Part shown: piece by piece, positions 31,953-42,624 of the stretch | How the letters are laid out: each line of letters starts with the position of its first letter | Position numbering within the stretch: the first letter of the stretch is position 1 | From: Microvirga terrae | GTDB lineage: Bacteria > Pseudomonadota > Alphaproteobacteria > Rhizobiales > Beijerinckiaceae | Length of the DNA: 64,000 nucleotides | NCBI RefSeq assembly: GCF_013307435.2 | Contig: NZ_CP102845.1 | Span: forward strand, 3,036,001 to 3,100,000 | Direction of reading: 5' to 3' | Notes under the pieces: generated by a model | Seen by the model: the letters and a program-made list of their open reading frames with translations, nothing else | Told to the model about the DNA's origin: nothing | The model's database searches: none | Program-made: the position numbers and the translations under genes

Positions 31953-33107
31953 TTAGGCACAGAGATCCCCGATCAGGCGGCGCAGGATCGCCTCCCCGGC
32001 CTGGAGTTCACTGACCTCGATATACTCGTCCGGCTGGTGGGCCTGGGCGATGTCGCCGGGGCCGCAGACCACTGTCGACCAGCCGACCCGCTGGAACAGC
32101 CCCGCCTCCGTGCCGTAGGACACGACATGTGTGCCGTTGTCGCCGGTCAGCCGGCGCATCAGACGCTCCGCCGCACCATCGGCCTCCGGCCGGAGGCCCG
32201 GCACCTCGGCGACGAGTTCGACAGCCACTCCCGTCTCCGGGGCGACGGCCTTCATGCGAGGCTCGATCCGGTCGCGGATATAGGCCTCGTAGCGGGCCAG
32301 ATAATCCATCGGGCTCTCCGTCGGGATCGCCCGGATGTCGCTGAAGAACCAGGCCGAGGACGACACCACATTGGCGGCGTTGCCGCCGACCATCATGCCG
32401 CAATGCAGCGTGGTGTAGGGCGGCTCGAACGGATTGTCCGGATCGACCCTCCGGCGGTTCTCCTCCATCACGTCCTCGTGCCATGCGATCAGGCGAGCGG
32501 CGTTCATGACCGCGCTGACACCCTGGTCGATGCGGCTCGAATGCACGGCATAACCCGTGACGTGGGTTCGCAGCTGCACGGACGCCTTATGTCCCGTTAC
32601 CACCGCATGGCGCGTCGGCTCGCCGACAATCACTGCGGACGGCGCCGGGATGGACCCTGCCATCGCGTGCACCATCGAGGGCGCACCGCGGCAGGCAATC
32701 TCCTCGTCGTAGGACAACGCGATGTGGATGGGGCGCTTGAGAGGCGCGTGCACCATGTCGGGCACGAGCGCCAAAACGAGCGCATCGAAGCCTTTCATGT
32801 CGGTTGCGCCACGACCGTAAAGACGACCGTTCTTCTCCGTGAGCGTCCAGGGATCCGTGGACCAGTTCTGGCCCTCGACCGGCACGACATCCGTATGGCC
32901 CGACAGGACGATCCCGCCTTCCACCCGGGGGCCGATTGTGGCGTAGAGGTTGGCCTTGTCACCCTCCGGGCTCATGACGAGATGACTCTCGACCCCGTGG
33001 CTGTTCAGCCAGTCCCGGCAGAAGTGAATGATGTCGAGATTGCTGCTGGTGGAAACGCTCGGAAAGGCAATCAGACGCGCGAGCATCTCGCGGGGTGACA
33101 TAGGCAT
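31953..33107 (-). CDS. argE: M20-family deacetylase, acetylornithine deacetylase type
   Basis: A protein of 384 residues with the M20 di-zinc pattern: first ligand and catalytic Asp in SGHTDVVPVEG, bridging Asp in YGRGATDMKGFDALV, catalytic Glu in SYDEEIACRGAPSM, a dimerisation domain in the middle, and a final ligand region near CGPGDIAQAHQPDEY. The last motif and length match ArgE of this order, which removes acetyl from N-acetylornithine. Because alphaproteobacteria usually recycle acetyl groups through ArgJ, it may instead act on other N-acyl amino acids. GGAG precedes the ATG at 33107; the longer frame is a shadow. Confidence 0.85.
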   Translation of the reverse strand: MPMSPREMLARLIAFPSVSTSSNLDIIHFCRDWLNSHGVESHLVMSPEGDKANLYATIGPRVEGGIVLSGHTDVVPVEGQNWSTDPWTLTEKNGRLYGRGATDMKGFDALVLALVPDMVHAPLKRPIHIALSYDEEIACRGAPSMVHAMAGSIPAPSAVIVGEPTRHAVVTGHKASVQLRTHVTGYAVHSSRIDQGVSAVMNAARLIAWHEDVMEENRRRVDPDNPFEPPYTTLHCGMMVGGNAANVVSSSAWFFSDIRAIPTESPMDYLARYEAYIRDRIEPRMKAVAPETGVAVELVAEVPGLRPEADGAAERLMRRLTGDNGTHVVSYGTEAGLFQRVGWSTVVCGPGDIAQAHQPDEYIEVSELQAGEAILRRLIGDLCA

Positions 33108-33291
33108 CGTATAGGGCTCCGTGGGTTGAACGTGAGCATCCGATCCGAGCGAGCCAACGGTCAAGCCGGTTTTTATTAGCGGGAATTTCGATTGATGCCC
33201 GTTGACGAAGCGAAGACGTCGCTCGCATGATCGCGGCGCGCATGATGCCCTCACGGGCTGTCCCATCCCCCATGCCGCCGACGGACACCTC

Positions 33292-34257
33292 ATGATCACC
33301 TTTGACGTGACGCTCTCCGACATCGAAGCTGCCCGCGATCGCATCGCCGGACGCGTCAGGCGCACTCCTGCCTACGAGAGTGCCGACATATCGGCCCGGC
33401 TCAGGCGGCGCAGCGCGGTGAAGATGGAAGCGCTGCAGCTTGCCGGCTCGTTCAAGGTCCGAGGTGTCTTCAACAAGGTGCTCACCCTGAGCGAGGACGA
33501 GCGCCGGCGCGGTCTCGTGACCGTGTCCGGCGGCAACCACGCCATTGCAGTGGCGAGAGTCGCCGGAACGCTCGGGCTCGACGCGCTCGTCCTGATGCCC
33601 AAGACGGCGGCCCGTTTCAACATCGATCTTACCATCAAGTTCGGCGCCCGCGTGGAGCTCTGCGAGGATGCCGCCGAAGCCTTCGCCAAGGCGGAGGACT
33701 ACCAGCGCCAGGGCCGTCTCTTCGTCCATCCCTACGACGATCCCGCCATCATCGCGGGCCACGGCACCCTGGGCCTCGAGTTTCTCGACGACATACCCGA
33801 TCTCACCCATGTGTTCGTGTCGATCGGTGGCGGTGGCTTCATGTCCGGCGTGGCAGCCGCCCTGAAAGCCAAGCGGCCGTCGCTGACCGTCTACGGCGTC
33901 GAGCCGACTGGCGCACCGACCATGACCGAGGCCCTCAAGGCCGATCAGCCGGTGACGATCCGCCCGACCTCAATCTCCCGGACCCTCGCCGCACCCTTCG
34001 CCACCCACCGGACCATGGCGGCCGCCAGGCTCTTTCTGCAGGAGATCCTGCTTGTCGAGGATCCACCGGTCATCGCCGATGTGAGCTGGCTGCTCCAGAC
34101 GGAGAAGCTGCTCTGCGAGCCTGCCGCGGCCTGCGTCCTGACCGCCGCCGAGACGGTCGTTCCGTCCCTGCCGGGCGACAGCGTCGTCGGGCTCGTGCTC
34201 TGCGGCTCCAACTTGTCCCTGGACGATCTGGATGCGTGGCGCCGGCAGTCCCTGTAG
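33292..34257 (+). CDS. Threonine/serine dehydratase-like PLP enzyme
   Basis: A protein of 321 residues of fold-type II. The PLP lysine is in LAGSFKVRGVFNKV, SGGNHAIAVA is the asparagine loop, and the glycine-rich phosphate loop reads VSIGGGGFMSGVAAALKA. It lacks the ACT regulatory domain of biosynthetic IlvA, so it is the catabolic or racemase-like type. It should deaminate Thr or Ser to 2-oxo acids. It is divergent from argE and 34 bases upstream of a LysE exporter, with which it may form an operon for amino-acid overflow. Confidence 0.88.
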   Translation: MITFDVTLSDIEAARDRIAGRVRRTPAYESADISARLRRRSAVKMEALQLAGSFKVRGVFNKVLTLSEDERRRGLVTVSGGNHAIAVARVAGTLGLDALVLMPKTAARFNIDLTIKFGARVELCEDAAEAFAKAEDYQRQGRLFVHPYDDPAIIAGHGTLGLEFLDDIPDLTHVFVSIGGGGFMSGVAAALKAKRPSLTVYGVEPTGAPTMTEALKADQPVTIRPTSISRTLAAPFATHRTMAAARLFLQEILLVEDPPVIADVSWLLQTEKLLCEPAAACVLTAAETVVPSLPGDSVVGLVLCGSNLSLDDLDAWRRQSL

Positions 34258-34291
34258 GATGGCCTCGCGAGGGCCCTGAAGAGACCAGGAC

Positions 34292-34948
34292 ATGCCGGAT
34301 CTGTCGACCTTTCTCACGTTCTATGCCGCTGTGCTGGCCCTGCAGCTGGCACCGGGCCCCGACATGGTTCTTCTCCTGAGCCGTGGAGTCGGACAGGGTC
34401 GGCGCATTGCCGTTCTGACCGCCATCGGCATGACCCTGCTCGCCGGTCTCGTTCAGCTGCCGCTCCTGGCTCTGGGCGTCACCTCCCTGATCCAGGCCTC
34501 GCCCCTCGCCTTCGAGCTTCTTCGATGGGCCGGCGCGGCCTACCTCGTGTGGCTCGGCGCCAAGCTTCTGATCGCCTCGTTCGGACCGCACCGCCTTGTC
34601 CGCACGGCTCCGAAGCCCGTGTCGGATCTCACAGCCCTGCGCCAAGGCATGATCAACAATCTGACCAACCCGAAGGCCATGGTGTTCATGCTGGCCTTCC
34701 TCCCCCAATTCGTCGACCCCGGCAGGGATTGGCCGGTCACGGCGCAGCTGCTGTTCCTGGGCGGCGTGCAGAAAGTCTCAGGGTTCTTTGTCCTGGGAGC
34801 GGTCGCGGTCGGAACAGGAACGATCGGCGAGTGGCTGTCGCGACGGCCGGGCCTGATCGCCTGGCAGGAGCGATGCGCCGGTCTCGTCATGATCGGTCTC
34901 GGTCTGCGCCTTGCCCTGTCGGGAGATGCTTCAGCCATCCGCCGGTGA
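34292..34948 (+). CDS. LysE/RhtB-family amino-acid exporter
   Basis: A protein of 218 residues with six membrane segments. The N-terminal signature APGPDMVLLLSRGVGQGRR and NLTNPKAMVFMLAFLPQFVD are the two diagnostic LysE motifs. It probably exports a hydrophilic amino acid such as threonine or homoserine, judging by the dehydratase upstream. A second LysE gene, not closely similar, is at 50803. Confidence 0.92.
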   Translation: MPDLSTFLTFYAAVLALQLAPGPDMVLLLSRGVGQGRRIAVLTAIGMTLLAGLVQLPLLALGVTSLIQASPLAFELLRWAGAAYLVWLGAKLLIASFGPHRLVRTAPKPVSDLTALRQGMINNLTNPKAMVFMLAFLPQFVDPGRDWPVTAQLLFLGGVQKVSGFFVLGAVAVGTGTIGEWLSRRPGLIAWQERCAGLVMIGLGLRLALSGDASAIRR

Positions 34949-35060
34949 GCAGTCCCTTTAACCTTCCATTAGCCAAAGCCGAAAAGTCCGGCCTCTCCAT
35001 GGAGCCTCGTGCGGCGGGAACCGTTCCTCCCGAAGATTGAGTTCTTCGAGGATAGGTTCC

Positions 35061-35417
35061 ATGCAAGCCAGAGCGTTCAGCGTCGTCCTAATCGCCGGCC
35101 TCTGGATGGCCGCCGCTTCGCAGGCGGCCCAAGCCGCCAGCTTCGATTGCGCCAAGGCTCGAACGCCCGACGAGAAGGCGATCTGCGCCGACAGGGGGCT
35201 GAACGATCAGGATGTCGAGATGGCCGTGCTCTACACGCAGCTCAAGCCGCTTCTTGGTATGGGTGCGCGCGGTGATATGGAAGACGCGCAGGCGGCCTGG
35301 CTCAAGCGGCGGGAAGCCTGTGGCGAGGACCGGTCCTGCCTGAGCAAAGCGTACGAAGACCGGGTGCTGCAGCTGAGAAACGGCTTCGAGGCGCTCGCGA
35401 AGCGAGGTCCCTTCTGA
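35061..35417 (+). CDS. LprI-type (DUF1311-like) secreted cysteine protein
   Basis: A protein of 118 residues. The signal peptide ends AQAAS. The mature part begins FDCAKARTPDEKAICADRGL and contains QAAWLKRREACGEDRSCL, the spacing of cysteines found in the lysozyme-inhibitor LprI N-terminal family. A periplasmic role is likely; lysozyme inhibition has been shown only for some members. GAGGATAGG lies upstream of the ATG at 35061. Confidence 0.8.
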   Translation: MQARAFSVVLIAGLWMAAASQAAQAASFDCAKARTPDEKAICADRGLNDQDVEMAVLYTQLKPLLGMGARGDMEDAQAAWLKRREACGEDRSCLSKAYEDRVLQLRNGFEALAKRGPF

Positions 35418-35713
35418 AGCCACCGATAAAAAACCCCGCGCAAGGGCGGGGGTGTGCAGAGACACGGAGTGAAGCAGCCGCGGTGAAGGCGGCCGCCGAG
35501 AGCGCCGTGGCACTGGGGGCACCGTGGGACGCTCTCACGGGAATGTGTATCCCGGCTCGCGATGGCCACCTACTCTTCTTCGCGCGGATGGTTAACCTTT
35601 TGCCTCCTTCGCAATCGGGGTTCGCGGCAGACGTGTTTTCGCGCACACCTCTTTCATCGTGAAAATGCCACCTTGGCCGTGCTTCCCTTACGACACCCGA
35701 ACGGAGTCGAACC
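35418..35713. other. 296-nt gap
   Basis: No gene seen. A 6-bp GC hairpin at 35434-35451 (CCCCGC/GCGGGG) is followed by TTTTTT only on the minus strand, where no gene precedes it. The rest is featureless. Confidence 0.4.
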
Positions 35714-35926
35714 ATGCGCGCCATCCTCGCACTCCTTTGCCTGTTCTCGGGCCTGCCGGACGATGCGTCTGCGGACGGGTTCGACGCGGCCCAGGAAAAG
35801 ACCGAGAAATACCGGGCGCTCCTGTCCGAGCTCGCGTCGTCCGGGGCGCCGGACGGCGAAAGCGTCACGGACCTGCCCGACGGTTTGCGGCAGGCTGTCG
35901 AAGCCTGGACCCGTCCCGGGTGTTAA
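35714..35926 (+). CDS. Small secreted protein, unknown
   Basis: A protein of 70 residues. A short signal peptide (MRAILALLCLFSGLPDDASA) is followed by an acidic, probably helical segment (AAQEKTEKYRALLSELASSG) and a C-terminal Cys. CGGAG lies eight bases before the ATG, which is why I keep it. No family is recognised, and a chance frame cannot be excluded. Confidence 0.45.
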   Translation: MRAILALLCLFSGLPDDASADGFDAAQEKTEKYRALLSELASSGAPDGESVTDLPDGLRQAVEAWTRPGC

Positions 35927-36069
35927 TCTGATGCGGCCGTCGGCTCCCGCTTGGTGGAGCTCCGAAGCGCGGCCGGACGCTCGGCGAAATCGACTTTCCA
36001 CGCCGCGCTCCATTTCAGGGGTTGCGCGAGCCGGCGTTAAAAGTTAGAGGAACCAAGCCTTTCGGCAGT

Positions 36070-36147
36070 CGGAGCGTAGCGCAGCCCGGTTAGCGCACTA
36101 GTCTGGGGGACTAGGGGTCGGAGGTTCAAATCCTCTCGCTCCGACCA
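36070..36147 (+). tRNA. tRNA-Pro (anticodon GGG)
   Basis: The acceptor stem CGGAGCG/CGCTCCG is perfect. The anticodon arm CTAGT-CTGGGGG-ACTAG gives anticodon GGG, and the T arm contains GGTTCAAATCC. CCA is encoded (36145-36147). Total 78 nt. Confidence 0.97.
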
Positions 36148-36176
36148 TTACTTTCTCGAACCTTCAAGCTTGATCG

Positions 36177-36199
36177 AGCCGGCCTCGCGGCCGGCTTTC
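36177..36199 (+). terminator. Intrinsic terminator after tRNA-Pro
   Basis: The perfect stem AGCCGGCC/GGCCGGCT with TCGC loop is followed by TTCT, 30 bases after the tRNA. Confidence 0.75.
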
Positions 36200-36355
36200 T
36201 GCTGTCTGGACCAAGGCGGGTTCTTCTTCCCTCGTTCGTTAAGGCGCAGCTGAAACAAAGCAGCATCGCTCGCGTTCGGCCTCTAACGGCGGCCCAGAGT
36301 CGAGCGCTTCTCCAGCGTGTCGCGGCCGAGCCGGGACCTTCAGCAGGAGTTAAAG

Positions 36356-36973
36356 ATGGATCGTCGTACCCTTCTCGGCGGCCTTGCCGCCGCGCTCGTT
36401 GTCGCCCCAGCCCTGGCCCAGACCAGCGGCTCCTCGTCGTCGATGCCTTCAGGCTCTTCCGGATCCATGCCCATGAACCAGTCGGGCGGCCAGATGAGCC
36501 AAGCCGACATGCAGCACATGCAGCAGACCATGCAGCTCGGCATGGTGGCTCTGGAATCGAGCCGAGTCGCCATGAACAAGGTCCGCAATGAAGATCTCAA
36601 GCGCTTTGCCAATTTCGAGATCCAGGAGCAGACCACGCTCTCGGAGGTGCTTCGCTCGATGATGGAACCGGCCGCGACCGCAGCGACGGGATCGGCAGGC
36701 GGCCAATCCACCACGGCCATGCCTCCCATGCAGATGGATGCATCGGCCGGGGACATGATGCAGAAGATGCAGAACCAGCAGGCGGGGGCCGAGTTCGACA
36801 AGATGTACCTGCAGGCTCAGCTTCAAGGCCATCGCGACCTGCTTCAGGTTCAGGAGCGCTACCTCCAATCGAACCCTCAGAATCGCGAGCATATGAACGT
36901 CGCCAAGCTGGCCCGCGGACAGATTCGCGAGCACATCGCCCTGCTCGAAGACATGCAGAAGGCGATGCGATAG
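36356..36973 (+). CDS. DUF4142 secreted protein with Met/Ser-rich segment
   Basis: A protein of 205 residues. The N-terminus MDRRTLLGGLAAALVVAPAL has a twin-arginine-like pair and a hydrophobic core ending ALAQ. Residues 22-60 are rich in Ser, Met and Gln (MPSGSSGSMPMNQSGGQMSQ). The remainder is the helical DUF4142 domain (MVALESSRVAMNKVRNEDLK, then the C-terminal LQGHRDLLQVQERYL). The family is ferritin-like in predicted fold and of unknown function. AGGAG six bases before the ATG at 36356 rules out the earlier GTG. Confidence 0.85.
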   Translation: MDRRTLLGGLAAALVVAPALAQTSGSSSSMPSGSSGSMPMNQSGGQMSQADMQHMQQTMQLGMVALESSRVAMNKVRNEDLKRFANFEIQEQTTLSEVLRSMMEPAATAATGSAGGQSTTAMPPMQMDASAGDMMQKMQNQQAGAEFDKMYLQAQLQGHRDLLQVQERYLQSNPQNREHMNVAKLARGQIREHIALLEDMQKAMR

Positions 36974-37009
36974 ACGTCGCCGTTCGCCGGGGGAACCTGC
37001 AAGAAAAAG

Positions 37010-37035
37010 CCCGCTCCAGCATTGGCCGGAGCGGG
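37010..37035 (+). terminator. Intrinsic terminator of the DUF4142 gene
   Basis: CCCGCTCC pairs with GGAGCGGG around a ten-base loop; only a weak T-run follows on the plus strand, a better one (TTTTTC) on the minus strand. Confidence 0.55.
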
Positions 37036-37220
37036 TTCAAGTCTCAGGAGCCTTCCTTGGAGGGATGCATTCAAACTTCAACTAAGTCCAAATGTTGCAC
37101 CGGCTGGGGTGCGGCGTTCCAACCCACCCGCACCGCTCCGTGATCATGGGCCCGCGGAAGCCTGAACTTCTTCCGACCGGTGGCCGTTCTTATCGAGCCG
37201 CGGGAGCGAAGGATGGCGAA

Positions 37221-37805
37221 GTGACGGATATCAGGCCTGACTACAGGACAGCCCCACCACATCGGGACAGCCCAAGCGCTCCCCCCACGGAGCCGAACGT
37301 CCTGGCCTCTGTTCTCGAACGCAACATCGACGCCCTGCGCGATAAGCGCCATGAGGAGGAACGGAAGGCTGGGCTGCAGGAGCGTATCGCGGAAACGATC
37401 ACCCGCTTTACCGGCAGCATGGCGTTCGTCTATGTGCACCTGATCCTGGTGGCGGGTTGGGTTGCGGCCAATCTCGGCCTGATCCCGGGCGTTCCCGCCT
37501 TCGATCCGACATTCGTGATCCTCGCGACTTTCGCATCCGTCGAGGCGATCTTCCTCTCCACCTTCGTGCTCATCAGCCAGAATCGTGCCGCCGCCGAGGC
37601 GGACCGGCGCTCGCAACTCGACCTCCAGACAAATCTGCTCTCCGAGCACGAGATCACGCGGCTGCTGACGCTGACCCGGGCGATCGCCGAACACCTCGGC
37701 ATCAGCGAAGCTCGGGACCCGACCCTTCGCGAACTGGAACGGCACGTTGCGCCCGAGAAGGTTCTCGACAGGCTCACGGAAGAAGAGGATGGACGCTCGC
37801 CCTGA
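37221..37805 (+). CDS. DUF1003 membrane protein
   Basis: A protein of 194 residues. A soluble N-terminus is followed by ERNIDALRDKRHEEERKAGL, two membrane helices (about 85-108 and 117-140) with TRFTGSMAFVYVHLILVAGW and PTFVILATFASVEAIFLSTF, and a cytoplasmic coiled-coil tail (RAAAEADRRSQLDLQTNLLS). This is the DUF1003 layout; the function is unknown. The GTG at 37221 has AAGGA eight bases upstream and begins close to the family start. It converges with tRNA-Val. Confidence 0.85.
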   Translation: MTDIRPDYRTAPPHRDSPSAPPTEPNVLASVLERNIDALRDKRHEEERKAGLQERIAETITRFTGSMAFVYVHLILVAGWVAANLGLIPGVPAFDPTFVILATFASVEAIFLSTFVLISQNRAAAEADRRSQLDLQTNLLSEHEITRLLTLTRAIAEHLGISEARDPTLRELERHVAPEKVLDRLTEEEDGRSP

Positions 37806-37843
37806 AAGCGCGGGCCAAGGAAGGATATCCGCTGGACGGGAGA

Positions 37844-37919
37844 TGGTGGGCGGTGAGGGACTCGAACCCCCGACCTGCGGTGTGTAAAACCGAAGCTCTA
37901 CCAACTGAGCTAACCGCCC
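37844..37919 (-). tRNA. tRNA-Val (anticodon TAC)
   Basis: The acceptor stem GGGCGGT/ACCGCCC is perfect. The D arm contains GCTCAGTTGGTAGAGC. The anticodon loop TTTACAC gives TAC, and the T loop is TTCGAGT. CCA is encoded (37846-37844 on the minus strand). Total 76 nt. Confidence 0.97.
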
Positions 37920-37939
37920 GACCGGCCTGACATAAAAAG

Positions 37940-37973
37940 AGAAGGCCGACAACGCAAGCATTGTCGGCCTTCT
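37940..37973 (-). terminator. Intrinsic terminator of the HU gene
   Basis: A 13-bp stem AGAAGGCCGACAA/TTGTCGGCCTTCT is followed on the minus strand by TTTTTATG. It lies between the HU gene and tRNA-Val. Confidence 0.85.
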
Positions 37974-38002
37974 TTCGCAAGCGAACACCGCTCAAAAAGC
38001 GA

Positions 38003-38281
38003 TTACTTCGCGTTGACGGCATCCTTCAGGCCCGCGCCTGCGCGGAACTTCGGGGTCTTGGAAGCGGCAACCTTGACCTTCTCGCCGGTGCGCGGGTTGC
38101 GCGCCTCGCCTGCAGCGCGGTTTGTCACGACGAACGTGCCGAACCCGACGATCTTGACCTCATCGCCCTGCTTCAGGGCGCCGGTGATCGCCTCGATGGC
38201 GGCGTCGATCGCGTCACCAGCCTGGCCGCGCGAAAGGCCTACCTTGTCGGCGACGGCCGCAACGAGCTCGCCTTTATTCAT
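38003..38281 (-). CDS. HU-family DNA-binding protein
   Basis: A protein of 92 residues of the HU/IHF family: MNKGELVAAVADKVGLSRGQ, the conserved saddle GDEVKIVGFGTF and the DNA-arm start RAAGEARNPRTGEKV. It bends and compacts DNA as a dimer. The ATG at 38281 is eight bases after GGAGG, while the ATG two codons earlier is only two bases from it, so translation starts at MNKGE. It lies directly downstream of lon, the usual order in this class. Confidence 0.95.
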   Translation of the reverse strand: MNKGELVAAVADKVGLSRGQAGDAIDAAIEAITGALKQGDEVKIVGFGTFVVTNRAAGEARNPRTGEKVKVAASKTPKFRAGAGLKDAVNAK

Positions 38282-38421
38282 AGTCATATCCTCCAGTGAT
38301 CACGGCGGTCGCAAAAGAAATGGTCCACCGTTTCAGGGACACTCGTTTGGCGCAAAGCTTGTCCGTAAGCAAGCCCCGAAGTGGCTGAAAACAGCCGATT
38401 TTTTGCAGTCTTCCGCAAAAA

Positions 38422-38453
38422 AGAAGCCTCCGGACCGAGGTCCGGAGGCTTCT
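38422..38453 (-). terminator. Intrinsic terminator of lon
   Basis: A stem of up to 15 bp (AGAAGCCTCCGGACC with its complement, 38439-38453) is followed on the minus strand by TTTTTTGCGG. It separates lon from the HU gene. Confidence 0.85.
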
Positions 38454-38476
38454 GTCGTTACGTAAATCGCCGAAAG

Positions 38477-40903
38477 TCAGTGGGCAATCACCCCGGCCGA
38501 GTCGTCTTCGACACCCGGCTTGTGGGCCTTGAGTTCAGCCGCCTCATCCCATTCGATCCGCTCCGGCACGCGCACGAGAGCATGCTGGAGGACCTGATCC
38601 ATCATGGAGACCGGCACGATTTCCAGACCGTTCTTCACGCTGGCCGGAATGTCAGCCAGATCCTTGGCATTCTCCTCGGGGATCAGCACCTTCTTGATGC
38701 CGCCGCGCAGAGCCGCCAGGAGCTTCTCCTTGAGGCCGCCGATGGGCAGTACCCTGCCCCGCAGCGTGACTTCGCCGGTCATGGCGATGTCGCGGCGCAC
38801 CGGAATTCCGGTGATCACCGACACAATGGCGGTTGCCATCGCGATACCGGCCGAGGGTCCATCCTTGGGCGTCGCGCCTTCCGGCACGTGCACGTGGATG
38901 TCCCGGCGGTCGAACAGGGGCGGCTCGACGCCGAAATCGAGGGCGCGGGAGCGGACATAGGACGCCGCAGCCGAGATCGATTCCTTCATGACGTCGCGGA
39001 GGTTGCCCGTGACGGTCATCTTGCCCTTGCCCGGCATCATGATGCCTTCGATGGTGAGCAGCTCGCCGCCAACCTCCGTCCAGGCCAGACCCGTGACAGC
39101 ACCGACCATGTCCTCCGTCTCGGCCTCGCCGTAGCGGTAGCGCGGCGGTCCGAGGAACTCGGGCAGGTTGTCGACCGTGACCTCGACCGCCTTGACCTTG
39201 GAGATCAGGATCTCCTTCACGGCCTTGCGGACTAGGTTGGCGATCTCACGCTCGAGGTTACGCACGCCTGCCTCGCGGGTGTAGCGGCGGATCAGCATGA
39301 GGAGAGCCTCATCGCCGATCTTCCACTCCTTCTCCGCCAGACCGTGTTTCTGCATGGCCGAGGGGATCAGGTGGGTGCGGGCGATCTCGGCCTTCTCCTC
39401 CTCGGTGTAACCCGCGATGCGGATCACTTCCATGCGGTCGAGGAGCGGAGCCGGGATGTTGAGCGTGTTGGCCGTCGTCACGAACATCACGTTGGAAAGG
39501 TCGTAATCGACTTCCAGGTAATGGTCGTTGAAGGTCGAGTTCTGCTCAGGGTCGAGGACCTCGAGCAGGGCCGCCGACGGATCGCCGCGGAAGTCCATGC
39601 CCATCTTGTCGATCTCGTCGAGCAGGATGAGCGGATTGGACGTCTTGGCCTTGCGCATCGACTGGATGATCTTGCCGGGCATCGAGCCGATATAGGTCCG
39701 CCGGTGACCGCGGATCTCCGACTCGTCGCGAACGCCGCCGAGCGACATGCGCACGAACTCGCGGCCCGTAGCCTTGGCGATCGACTTGCCGAGCGAGGTC
39801 TTACCCACGCCGGGAGGACCGACGAGGCAGAGGATCGGGCCGGTGAGCTTGTTGGCGCGCTGCTGCACGGCCAGGTACTCGACGATGCGCTCCTTGACCT
39901 TATCGAGGCCGTAGTGATCCGCATCGAGCAGATCCTGGGCGGCCTTGAGGTCCTTCTTCATTTTCGAGCGGCGGTTCCACGGAATCCCGAGCAGCCAGTC
40001 GAGATAATTGCGCACGACGGTGGCTTCCGCCGACATGGGCGACATCTGGCGCAGCTTCTTCAGCTCGCCCATCGCCTTCTCGCGGGCTTCCTTCGTGAAC
40101 TTGGTCTTCTCGATCTTCTCCTCGAGCTCGGCCAACTCGTCGCGACCTTCGTCGTCGCCAAGCTCCTTCTGGATCGCCTTCATCTGCTCGTTGAGGTAGT
40201 ACTCGCGTTGCGTCTTCTCCATCTGACGCTTCACGCGGGTCCGGATCCTCTTCTCGACCTGGAGAACGGAGATCTCGCTCTCCATCATGCCGAGCACCTT
40301 CTCCAGGCGCTGGGCCACGGTGGCGGTCTCGAGAATTGCCTGCTTGTCGGCGATCTTGATGGCCAGGTGAGACGCAATGGTGTCGGCGAGCTTGGCGGGC
40401 TCATCGATCTGGGTCACGGCGGTCACGACCTCAGGCGACACCTTCTTGTTGAGCTTCACATAGTTCTCGAACTCGGATACGACCGACCGGGCGAGCGCCT
40501 CGGCCTCGACCTGGTCGCCGAGGGAGTCCGGAAGCGCCTCGGCTTCGGCCTCGTAGAATTCATCCGTGCGGGTATAGGCCTTGACCTGGGCCCGGCTCGC
40601 GCCTTCGACCAGCACCTTCACGGTGCCGTCGGGCAGCTTCAGCAGTTGCAGGACGTTGGCTAGGGTTCCGACCTTGTAGATCGCGTCCGTTGACGGATCG
40701 TCATCCGTCGCATCGATCTGGGTGGCCAGAAGAATGTGACGGTCCCCCTTGACCACTTCCTCAAGCGCGCGGATCGACTTTTCACGGCCGACGAAGAGCG
40801 GCACGATCATGTGTGGAAAGACAACAATGTCGCGCAGAGGCAGAACCGCATAGGTTCCGGTCGAGCCTGGAACGACAGGCTGACGTGGCTTCGATTGTGT
40901 CAT
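38477..40903 (-). CDS. lon: ATP-dependent protease Lon
   Basis: A protein of 808 residues, standard LonA layout. The N-terminal substrate domain runs to about residue 300 ([20 protein letters not shown]). The AAA+ domain has Walker [18 protein letters not shown] and Walker [12 protein letters not shown]. The Ser-Lys protease domain has the catalytic Ser in [14 protein letters not shown] and the Lys in [10 protein letters not shown]. It degrades misfolded and regulatory proteins in the cytoplasm (CcrM and DnaA in Caulobacter). A heat-shock-like promoter candidate lies upstream. It belongs to the conserved block tig-clpP-clpX-lon-HU. Confidence 0.98.
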   Translation of the reverse strand: MTQSKPRQPVVPGSTGTYAVLPLRDIVVFPHMIVPLFVGREKSIRALEEVVKGDRHILLATQIDATDDDPSTDAIYKVGTLANVLQLLKLPDGTVKVLVEGASRAQVKAYTRTDEFYEAEAEALPDSLGDQVEAEALARSVVSEFENYVKLNKKVSPEVVTAVTQIDEPAKLADTIASHLAIKIADKQAILETATVAQRLEKVLGMMESEISVLQVEKRIRTRVKRQMEKTQREYYLNEQMKAIQKELGDDEGRDELAELEEKIEKTKFTKEAREKAMGELKKLRQMSPMSAEATVVRNYLDWLLGIPWNRRSKMKKDLKAAQDLLDADHYGLDKVKERIVEYLAVQQRANKLTGPILCLVGPPGVGKTSLGKSIAKATGREFVRMSLGGVRDESEIRGHRRTYIGSMPGKIIQSMRKAKTSNPLILLDEIDKMGMDFRGDPSAALLEVLDPEQNSTFNDHYLEVDYDLSNVMFVTTANTLNIPAPLLDRMEVIRIAGYTEEEKAEIARTHLIPSAMQKHGLAEKEWKIGDEALLMLIRRYTREAGVRNLEREIANLVRKAVKEILISKVKAVEVTVDNLPEFLGPPRYRYGEAETEDMVGAVTGLAWTEVGGELLTIEGIMMPGKGKMTVTGNLRDVMKESISAAASYVRSRALDFGVEPPLFDRRDIHVHVPEGATPKDGPSAGIAMATAIVSVITGIPVRRDIAMTGEVTLRGRVLPIGGLKEKLLAALRGGIKKVLIPEENAKDLADIPASVKNGLEIVPVSMMDQVLQHALVRVPERIEWDEAAELKAHKPGVEDDSAGVIAH

Positions 40904-41052
40904 GAGACGGTATCCTTTTCACTGCGTCCGGGAATCCCCTCGGATGAGCTGGATTTCGGACGGATAACCGGAATGCTCAGGCTTTTGTTATGGGCTGCAT
41001 CCGGTACGCCGGGCTCCCCCTCGCAACATGAGCGGACAGCGCCGACGCAAGA

Positions 41053-41085
41053 GATGATGTGGCGTTGCGGGCCTCCTGTTTCAAG
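41053..41085 (-). promoter_or_regulatory. Candidate heat-shock (RpoH-type) promoter of lon
   Basis: On the minus strand CTTGAAA (41085-41079) is followed after 16 bases by CCACATCATC (41062-41053), close to the RpoH pattern CTTGAA-N13-17-CCCCATnT. It leaves a leader of about 145 bases before lon. Confidence 0.4.
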
Positions 41086-41132
41086 AAGATTGCCCGCAAT
41101 GCATCTGTTCATGGGAAGGTCCCCGGTGGCCC

Positions 41133-42407
<1,275 letters not shown>

Positions 42408-42460
42408 ATCTCCAATCCGTACCGGGACAGCCCCTGCCGGCCCAGCACCATTAATTTATG

Positions 42461-42558
42461 AGCGACGGAGCTAACAAAATGTTCCGTCGCTAAGAATTGA
42501 ACGCTCAAATCGCCCAGCCTTCCCGAATCCACATGCAATCACGGGGAGAGCCCGTGAT
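42461..42558 (-). other. Two hairpins in the clpP-clpX gap
   Basis: AGCGACGGA/TCCGTCGCT (42461-42469 with 42483-42491) and ATCACGGG/CCCGTGAT (42538-42545 with 42551-42558). The second comes first in the minus-strand transcript and may stop or slow part of the clpP transcript; neither has a strong T-run. Confidence 0.4.
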
Positions 42559-42624
42559 CAATAGAAACGGGGTTACTCGGCAAAAAGACGCACCCAGGGG
42601 AATTTTGTCCCCAGGTTTTAAGGG

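Noticed and set aside
28419..32000. Very long plus-strand frames opposite the ABC transporter operon (up to 866 codons)
   Set aside because: They are antisense shadows caused by high GC at third positions; the minus-strand proteins have complete family motifs.
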